Source: CAYYGL01 sp964471235 (GTDB taxonomy: Bacteria > Calditrichota > Calditrichia > RBG-13-44-9 > J075). From it: a stretch of 28,606 nt of DNA. Numbering within the stretch: position 1 is the first letter of the stretch; each line of letters opens with the position of its first letter. Under the pieces are notes generated by a model. That model ran no database searches. It was not told the origin of the DNA and saw nothing but the letters and a program-made list of their open reading frames with translations. Where the stretch lies: contig CAYYGL010000044.1 in the NCBI GenBank assembly GCA_964471235.1, positions 1-28,606 on the forward strand. The letters run 5' to 3'. The position numbers and the translations under genes are program-made. Of the stretch, positions 23,547 through 28,606 are shown in pieces.

Positions 23547-24713
23547 ATGACGATGTTGATACAACGGAAACGAGAGTTAAAAATCCTTCGTGGGTTGCTG
23601 TCTCGACACCGGGTAGTGGGAATTATCGGCGCACGGCAGGTTGGTAAGACCACCCTGGCTCGTCAATTAGCTGCGCAAACCAAAAGACCGGTCACTTTTT
23701 TTGATCTGGAAAACCCTGAAGACCTGGCAAGATTAAGCGACCCCATGCTCGCCCTGAAAGATTTAAAGGGAATCGTGATAATTGATGAAATTCAGCATCA
23801 ACCGGAACTGTTTCGGGTTCTCCGGGTTCTGGTGGATCGACCGAACACCCAAACCAAATTCCTGGTGCTGGGTAGTGCCTCACCGGATTTGTTACGACAG
23901 GGTTCGGAAACACTTGCCGGACGCATCATTTATCATGAATTGGGCGGTTTCTGGATGGATGAAGTTGGCATCGCCAATCACCGGAGACTATGGTTGCGCG
24001 GCGGATTTCCCCGATCGTACTTAGCCCGCACACTCAAAGAAAGCGATGAATGGCGCCGGGGCTTCGTTCGTACATTTCTGGAAAGAGACCTCCCCCAATT
24101 GGGCATCACAATTCGTTCCGTTACTTTACGGCGTTTCTGGACAATGCTTGCCCATTATCATGGTCAGGTCTGGAATGCTTCGGAATTTGCCAGATCGTTT
24201 GGGGTATCGGATATTACCGTTCGCCGCTACCTGGATATTCTGACTTCGGCACTCATCGTGCGGCAACTTCAACCCTGGTATGAGAACATATCCAAGCGCC
24301 AGGTTAAATCTCCCAAAATTTACCTGATAGACAGCGGATTGTTGCACAACCTTTTGAACTTAAAGACACAGATGGATTTAGAGGGACATCCCAAGGTTGG
24401 CGCTTCCTGGGAGGGATTCGTTATCGAACAATTGATTCGCCACCTGGAGTTGCAATCGGATGAATGTTTCTTTTGGGGTACTTATGGTGGTGCCGAGTTG
24501 GATTTGCTAATCGTTCGCGGTCGAAAACGGCTGGGGTTTGAGATCAAACGCACCACATCCCCTGTAATTACCCGGTCTATGCAGAATGTTGTTACGGACT
24601 TACATCTCGACCGCCTTGATATCATCCATGCCGGGGAGCATACCTTTCCGCTGTCGGAAAAAATTCGAGCGGTGGCGTTATCCCGCCTCCTGAAAGATAT
24701 CCCCCTGCCTTGA
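23547..24713 (+). CDS. AAA ATPase with DUF4143 and PD-(D/E)xK-like C-terminus
   Basis: 388-aa protein of the large, widespread family of ATP-binding proteins with DUF4143. Walker A is GARQVGKTTL (about residues 30-39), followed by FFDLENPEDL and the Walker B-like IVIIDEIQHQPELF. A winged-helix part (WNASEFARSFGVSDITVRRYLDIL) precedes the C-terminal nuclease-like region with GAELDLLIVRGRKRLGFEIKRT, the D...ExK arrangement. The cellular role of the family is not settled; members are often mobile and sometimes linked to toxin-antitoxin or defence loci. ATG 23547 or 23553 can start it; the second sits better after AAGG. A TTG at 23529 lies inside the hairpin and is less likely. Confidence 0.9.
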   Translation: MTMLIQRKRELKILRGLLSRHRVVGIIGARQVGKTTLARQLAAQTKRPVTFFDLENPEDLARLSDPMLALKDLKGIVIIDEIQHQPELFRVLRVLVDRPNTQTKFLVLGSASPDLLRQGSETLAGRIIYHELGGFWMDEVGIANHRRLWLRGGFPRSYLARTLKESDEWRRGFVRTFLERDLPQLGITIRSVTLRRFWTMLAHYHGQVWNASEFARSFGVSDITVRRYLDILTSALIVRQLQPWYENISKRQVKSPKIYLIDSGLLHNLLNLKTQMDLEGHPKVGASWEGFVIEQLIRHLELQSDECFFWGTYGGAELDLLIVRGRKRLGFEIKRTTSPVITRSMQNVVTDLHLDRLDIIHAGEHTFPLSEKIRAVALSRLLKDIPLP

Positions 24714-25336
24714 TACATTTGGGTTGACGGTCAATATTACCGGTATGAAAAACCGGTTGTAGTTTGATTAAATAACTGTGCCATTCGTTTGAGAGGATAC
24801 CGGTAGCCGCATCCGGCTACGACGAGATTGAGGTGAATTTGCGCCCCGGTGATATATCGAGGTGCCTATTCGGGTTTCTAGAAATACTCCCATACATGAT
24901 TTTATCCTCATTGGGGTACCTTACCCACCTTAATCAGACAGAACCATTTTTTTGCTCTTTCCGGAATATATGTTGATTCCCACCAATAGCCATGGTTATA
25001 TTTTCCCCCACTTTAACATTCACTTTCTGTGAAATAGATGTATCACCTTTGAGATACGATTTGTTAGAGGTTGCTGCTATGCAGCGATAAATCACCGGAT
25101 ATTTTTATTGTTGATGTTCCCGCATAACAAAGTCACTCGGAATAGTTATGGAGAATCTGGCATAAAGAATTCTACTTTGGGATTAACAGTTGAGGATTAG
25201 CGGGGGATGGTAGATTGATTTTTTTATTCAGGAGAATAGGTATATATTAATGTTATGCGCATCAAAATTGGAAGCAAAGAAACTGTCAATATATAATACA
25301 TCATCAAAAAATTTATTACGAAGATAGTGTATTAAC
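24714..25336. other. Gene-poor stretch at the border of the accessory region
   Basis: 623 bp without a supported gene, becoming A+T-rich to the right. GTAGCCG-CATC-CGGCTAC (24803-24820) is a perfect 7-bp hairpin of REP-like appearance. AGGAG at 25230 is followed by two very short frames that end before the next gene. No attC site or integrase remnant could be recognised here. Confidence 0.5.
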
Positions 25337-25936
25337 ATGAGTGAACTGATTAAAATTATAAAACACTTCATTACGCGTGATGTAATTTTTATCATTGGGG
25401 GAAGTATTGTTATCCTTAGCTTCATGTATAAGTTTAATCGTATATCTATCACAAATCTTCCTACTGCATATTACATATTGGGTGCCGGCATTTCTTATGT
25501 ATTAGGGTATACTATACAGGATGCGTTTTGCCTACTTCCATTTGTCAAAATAAAGACACGGTTAAAATACAATACCTTCATTCAGAAATTATATAAAATT
25601 TTTGTTGGTGAAGATGGGAAATGGGAATTGTTGAAGACTATAAATCTTGATGATGCTCGTAGAGAAATAGATAAGCAAGGAGGAGAAAGGATTCAAGCTC
25701 AATTAGAGAGAATCATTACTCTAAAGCAGATAGGGATGACAATTGGCTCTTGTGGTTTAATATCTTCTATATTTCTTATATTGCGGGCAATAGAATATCA
25801 GACCGAGTTTGATGTATGGTTAGCATCATGCGTCTTTCTTGTTAGTATTATTTTAATTCTATTGGGCTGGATTAAGATGGCACAAGCGGCTCACTACTAC
25901 ACCAATTTTTATTTGAACTTAAAAAGAGAAGATTAA
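25337..25936 (+). CDS. Hypothetical four-helix membrane protein
   Basis: 199-aa protein of no recognised family, A+T-rich compared with the genes to its left. Hydrophobic segments lie near residues 13-31 (VIFIIGGSIVILSFMY), 42-65 (TAYYILGAGISYVLGYTI), 132-150 and 157-177 (WLASCVFLVSIILILLGWI). Between the second and third lies a charged cytoplasmic-type loop (DDARREIDKQGGERIQAQLERI). The start has no clear ribosome site; an in-frame TAG just upstream limits the gene to this ATG. It ends with GAAGATTAAAG, again a GATTAAA word at the stop. It may be an integron cassette gene, but no attC directly bounds it. Confidence 0.7.
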   Translation: MSELIKIIKHFITRDVIFIIGGSIVILSFMYKFNRISITNLPTAYYILGAGISYVLGYTIQDAFCLLPFVKIKTRLKYNTFIQKLYKIFVGEDGKWELLKTINLDDARREIDKQGGERIQAQLERIITLKQIGMTIGSCGLISSIFLILRAIEYQTEFDVWLASCVFLVSIILILLGWIKMAQAAHYYTNFYLNLKRED

Positions 25937-26121
25937 AGCAAGACCGGAGGTTAGTTGATCAGCTCTATTATAATCATTCAAAATATTCCAGTAGCATATT
26001 CGGATTACCAAAATTGAACCGGGTTTGAGTTTAAAGTATTGAAAAAGACAATTTCTCTTGCCCAAAACTCTAGTTTTAGGAAATATTCCTATATTGAAAT
26101 AGGTTTTAGAGGAGATTGTAA

Positions 26122-26292
26122 ATGGAAAATATGATCAAGGTAATTGGCGTTCTTGCCCTCATGGTTATATCATATTTGATATTTGCCCCAATTTGGCCGG
26201 TCGTATTAATTGCAGTGTTTATAGTTGTCTGGTTTAACCCCTTTGGGTTATGGGATAAAATTTGCAATTTTATGGATAGGCATAGCAACTAA
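26122..26292 (+). CDS. Small membrane protein, 56 aa
   Basis: Short frame with an excellent ribosome site: AGAGGAGAT, GGAG 7 nt before the ATG. The product has two hydrophobic segments, VIGVLALMVISYLIFAP and WPVVLIAVFIVVWF, a charged middle-to-end (DKICNFMDRHSN) and no family I recognise. It lies about 185 bp after the four-helix membrane protein and 225 bp before an attC-like site on the same strand, so it is probably the gene of that cassette. Low-GC composition matches the region. Confidence 0.65.
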   Translation: MENMIKVIGVLALMVISYLIFAPIWPVVLIAVFIVVWFNPFGLWDKICNFMDRHSN

Positions 26293-26517
26293 AAGAACTA
26301 ACATTAAAAAATTTTATGGACTTGTCTAAAGAATACAGAAAGGGTTGCATAATAAAGTTTCACAAACTTGCGACATTTAAAAAGCAAATGTCCCAAATTT
26401 GCTTGTAGTAAGCCAAAATTGTTAAAAAGAAAAACGTATGCGACATTGAAAAAAAACGCAAAGCCACCATTAATTACATAACACGGTGCACCCAATAATG
26501 TTCGTTGCGCCAAGCCA
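26293..26517. other. A+T-rich spacer with short inverted repeats
   Basis: 225 bp between the small membrane protein gene and attC-like site A. It has several small palindromes: GACATTT/AAATGTC at about 26377-26397, AAGCAAAT/ATTTGCTT at about 26392-26414, and AAGTTT/AAACTT at about 26358-26372. A twice-used word, TGCGACATT, also occurs. A minus-strand frame across it shows no protein character. It may hold a decayed attC site, but none can be drawn convincingly. Confidence 0.4.
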
Positions 26518-26651
26518 GCATAACAAATTGCTGGAGCTGAAATTAGGGCAGTTGGTCTTCAGATTAAGGATTTGTAAGCCGTTCAAATTTCGTAAAAAAA
26601 CGTAGCCTCGTACTCGTGTTTCCCTAAATCAGCTTAGCAATGTCGTTAGGT
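26518..26651 (+). repeat. attC-like integron recombination site (site A)
   Basis: GCATAAC (26518-26524) on the left and GTTAGGT (26645-26651) on the right correspond to the R'' and R' boxes (RYYYAAC, GTTRRRY), with one deviation on the left. Inside, ATTGCT (26527-26532) pairs with AGCAAT (26636-26641) and AGCTGA (26535-26540) with TCAGCT (26629-26634). TAGGG (26544-26548) pairs with CCCTA (26622-26626). The arms are offset by unpaired bases (GG against T), like the extrahelical bases of folded attC. The 134-bp length is in the range of long, Vibrio-type sites. A gene start lies 15 nt after the right box, typical for a cassette. Confidence 0.78.
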
Positions 26652-26665
26652 ACTTGATAAAAACA

Positions 26666-27280
26666 ATGAATTTACTTGATCATATCAATAATTTGAATTG
26701 GCCAAAACTTGATTCAAAGTTATTTTCGGCTAATGAACCTTGGAATTGGCTAAATGCAAGCATTGATTTCGTTGGCAAAGAAGAAAAATTTTATATTTAT
26801 GCTTCAGGTTATCGAGTTGCAGCTGAAATTCTTTTTCAAAACTTGGATTCAAAAACCAGAGAACATGATGTTCTCATTTATCCAATTGTTTTTTTAATGA
26901 GACAAGGTATCGAATTGCTTTTAAAAGATATTATAATTACTAGTTATAAAATACTCGGTTTTAAACAAGGATTTCCCAAGCACCATTCTTTGGTTAAATT
27001 GTGGAATGAAGTAAAAAGTGTTCAAAAAAAGATGCATATCAAAGTTGATAAAAAAGAAATTCAAGCAATAGATTATTTAATGAATGAGTTTGAACTAATT
27101 GATCCTTTTTCATCAGCTTTCAGATATCCTGTTGATCATAAAGAAGATGAATCCTTAAAAGAGATTAGGAAAATAGATCTTAAGAATTTTATGGAAGTAT
27201 CCAATGGTATATATAACTATTTTGAAGGCACTACAATTCAAGTAGCTGAATATTGGGACAATATAAAAGGAAGCGTCTAA
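26666..27280 (+). CDS. HEPN-like helical protein, integron cassette gene
   Basis: 204-aa, A+T-rich gene starting 15 nt after attC-like site A. ATG 26666 (MNLLDHINNLNWPKL) is preferred to an upstream TTG. No ribosome site is seen, as is common for cassette genes. The protein is mostly alpha-helical. The segments YPIVFLMRQGIELLLKDIII, HHSLVKLWNEVKS and FELIDPFSSAFRYPVD resemble a group of HEPN-like proteins in which a helix with R-x-x-IEL-x-LK is followed by H-x-L-x-x-LW. HEPN proteins include RNases and toxins, but the canonical R-x4-6-H catalytic motif is not evident. The GNAT reading frame starts 3 bases after the stop, so the two form an operon. Confidence 0.68.
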   Translation: MNLLDHINNLNWPKLDSKLFSANEPWNWLNASIDFVGKEEKFYIYASGYRVAAEILFQNLDSKTREHDVLIYPIVFLMRQGIELLLKDIIITSYKILGFKQGFPKHHSLVKLWNEVKSVQKKMHIKVDKKEIQAIDYLMNEFELIDPFSSAFRYPVDHKEDESLKEIRKIDLKNFMEVSNGIYNYFEGTTIQVAEYWDNIKGSV

Positions 27281-27283
27281 TTT

Positions 27284-27777
27284 ATGACATTAAAGTTTGA
27301 ATTAATTAGAAAGATTGATTTTAAAGAAAAGCATAGAGAATTATTTGCTGATATGCTTAAAAAGCAAGGAAAAGTTCAAGGCGATTTTTCAAAAAAGCTT
27401 GATAGGTGTAAATTAGCTTGTTTTGTATATATTGATGCTAAATTAATAGCTATCGGCGCAATAAAACCAAAAACAAATTCGGATTTTTCAAAGGATAAAG
27501 CAAATTTATCTGTCCTTTCCCATGAATTTGAAGGGGAACTTGGATATATATATATATATATATATATAAAGATTATGAAAGCCAGGGAATAGCATCGAAA
27601 ATTGTAATATTGTTAATCGAAAATAATGATTCAGAAAATTAAATGGCAACTACAGAAATTTCTAATAATCCAGGTATGGTTGCAATACTTAATAAAAACG
27701 GGTTTAAACAATATTGTAAGCCTTGGAAAAGTAGTATTCACAAAAATTATCTTGGTTTATTTTTAAAGTTTAATTAA
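27284..27777 (+). pseudogene. GNAT N-acetyltransferase, frameshifted at an (AT)12 tract
   Basis: The first frame (27284-27592) gives a GNAT N-terminus (SKKLDRCKLACFVYIDAKLIAIGAIKP ... EGELGYIYIY) and then derails in the AT repeat. In another frame directly after the repeat the expected acetyl-CoA-binding region continues: KDYESQGIASKIVILLIENN. A TAA at 27640-27642 interrupts this, where one base change (TTA) would read through. The same frame goes on with MATTEISNNPGMVAILNKNGFKQY to TAA 27775-27777, the normal GNAT end. With 11 AT units the first lesion disappears. It is therefore either a decaying gene or a phase-variable one with an additional nonsense change or sequencing error. The substrate is unknown. 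Confidence 0.85.
27544..27568. repeat. AT dinucleotide microsatellite (12 units)
   Basis: An uninterrupted ATAT run of 25 bases lies inside the GNAT reading frame. Loss of one unit or gain of two restores the downstream GNAT frame. This kind of tract is prone to slippage in the cell and also to errors in assembly. Confidence 0.9.
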
Positions 27778-27787
27778 ATGCACTTGT

Positions 27788-27890
27788 ACCTAACCCGGGC
27801 ATCAAGGCGGAAACTGCCACGCGGGTCATGAATTGGCATTTTGAAGTTTTTTTAAGCGTGGCAGTTCCGCTTTTGCTCAATCCGTTCGAC
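27788..27890 (+). repeat. attC-like integron recombination site (site B)
   Basis: ACCTAAC (27788-27794) matches the R'' consensus RYYYAAC exactly. The right box would be GTTCGAC (27884-27890), which deviates from GTTRRRY at one base. AACTGCCACGC (27812-27822) pairs perfectly with GCGTGGCAGTT (27856-27866). After one bulged A (27811), GCGG (27807-27810) pairs with CCGC (27867-27870). The outer GGGCATCAAG segment pairs imperfectly with CTTTTGCTC. The 103-bp site follows the GNAT pseudogene by 10 bp and precedes the next gene start by 21 bp, the expected cassette layout. Confidence 0.75.
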
Positions 27891-27911
27891 GGAACCAAAA
27901 CAGAGAACATC

Positions 27912-28606
27912 ATGACCGATCCCCATGAGAGTGCGATGACTCTTTACGAATACCTACTACAAAATTGTCACGAGGACATCCCTGACTGGCTTGACCGGTT
28001 TTGCGAAGGGGACGCCTTTCCACGTGAGCAGTTCTTCGGTTCCCGTGTCGTCTTCTATCCAGGATCTGGTACCGATGGCCATCCTGTAAAGGCATTCGGC
28101 TCTACACACAGCGCCCATTGTTTCGTTTATGCTGACTACGCCATCACACAAGACCAGCTGGAAGAAGAACTCGAGCATCCCGCTCATGGATTTCGTGGCT
28201 ACCATAGCTTAGCCCGGATTCAGCTTCATGAACGGGACCTCGTTCCCAACGGTTGGGCTCCGCACATCGATGCAGTTGAAATTCAAGGGGACATTTACAG
28301 ATACGCACGCGTCGCTTCTGCTCCCTTTGGGTTCCTGGAAGTAATGGAACGCAATCGTGAGTTCGATGACAATCACGGTGTGCGCCGTATCGCCATACTC
28401 TTCCTTGCTGCGGATGGTATCGCTGCCTACGATGCCCTGTTCTGCCAAGAGCTCGGACATTTAGCTCCTTTTGCCGTCGTGCTTCAGGATCATGGGTTCG
28501 GCAGTAACTACGCTCAGTTTAGTAGGGGTGGTTTGCTGGAGCGTATTGCTAAGAGCGTCGATGTCTTCCCACAATGGCTCTTGGTTGCAGATAACACGAT
28601 CCCTTG
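27912..28606 (+). CDS. Hypothetical protein of unknown family, integron cassette gene, partial
   Basis: A frame open from ATG 27912 to the end of the window (231 codons so far, no stop), starting 21 bp after attC-like site B. The sequence is soluble-looking and begins MTDPHESAMTLYEYLLQNCH. Notable segments are REQFFGSRVVFYPGSGTDGHPV, STHSAHCFVYADY (with nearby His and Cys), and GVRRIAILFLAADGIAAYDALF with LQDHGFGSNYAQFSRGG. No known domain is recognised. About half its bases are G or C, unlike the very A+T-rich cassette before it, which fits independent origins. Minus-strand frames in the same stretch are shadows. The C-terminus and its attC lie outside the window. Confidence 0.75.
   Translation, partial: MTDPHESAMTLYEYLLQNCHEDIPDWLDRFCEGDAFPREQFFGSRVVFYPGSGTDGHPVKAFGSTHSAHCFVYADYAITQDQLEEELEHPAHGFRGYHSLARIQLHERDLVPNGWAPHIDAVEIQGDIYRYARVASAPFGFLEVMERNREFDDNHGVRRIAILFLAADGIAAYDALFCQELGHLAPFAVVLQDHGFGSNYAQFSRGGLLERIAKSVDVFPQWLLVADNTIP

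Noticed and set aside
25020..25080. Possible third attC site around GTTAGAG at about 25066
   Set aside because: The matching left box and complementary arms cannot be drawn, so it is probably chance in A+T-rich DNA.
27910..28460. Minus-strand frames at the right end
   Set aside because: The plus strand is open throughout from an ATG placed just after an attC-like site and has better protein character.

Overview
The window looks like a mid-GC chromosomal fragment of a Gram-negative bacterium, probably from the FCB/Calditrichota-KSB1 neighbourhood. This rests on the protein flavour (a pilus machine with a secretin and non-canonical pilin N-termini, a fused formiminotransferase-cyclodeaminase) and on frequent strong Shine-Dalgarno sequences, which argue against typical Bacteroidota. 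The taxonomic guess is inference from memory, not from a search.

Left part (1-6430): housekeeping and redox genes. On the minus strand lie a secreted M14 zinc carboxypeptidase and an RluA-family pseudouridine synthase, the latter carrying an in-frame 66-bp tandem duplication. On the plus strand lies a small soluble PilN-like protein. It is followed by a 73-codon gene that automatic callers would miss: a SelW/Rdx-type selenoprotein with an in-frame UGA in a CxxU motif and a hairpin 17 nt downstream. It converges on thioredoxin reductase (trxB) across a perfect 18-bp inverted repeat. A DUF58 protein follows.

Middle part (6813-18556): a co-directional locus for a type IV pilus/type II secretion-like machine. 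It encodes a pilin-like protein, PilC/GspF platform, PilB/GspE ATPase, three membrane-anchored minor-pilin-like proteins, a PilT-like ATPase, a PilM-PilN fusion, a PilO-PilP fusion and a short PilQ-like secretin. None of the four pilin-like proteins has the classical leader with G|F and Glu5. All instead start with a 2-4 residue Gly-containing stub followed directly by a hydrophobic helix. One carries a 53-residue Asp/Glu/His-rich insert. No prepilin peptidase is present here.

Right-middle part (18570-24713): an FdhF/YdeP-type molybdopterin oxidoreductase behind a good promoter, a 545-bp intergenic region with a multi-stem element and terminators, bifunctional ftcD with a zinc-finger-like insert, and an AAA ATPase of the DUF4143 type.

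Right end (about 25300-28606): an accessory region of small, poorly recognisable genes with sharply changing base composition. Two attC-like sites (26518-26651 and 27788-27890), both in the same orientation as the genes, delimit an integron-type cassette. It holds a HEPN-like protein gene and a GNAT acetyltransferase gene broken by an (AT)12 tract and a stop codon. A second cassette gene of unknown family runs off the window. Because cassette arrays extend away from attI and no integrase is seen on the left, this looks like an integrase-less cassette cluster or a distal array segment. Short GATTAAA/GATGAAA heptamer arrays recur in the window and supply the stop codons of two genes.
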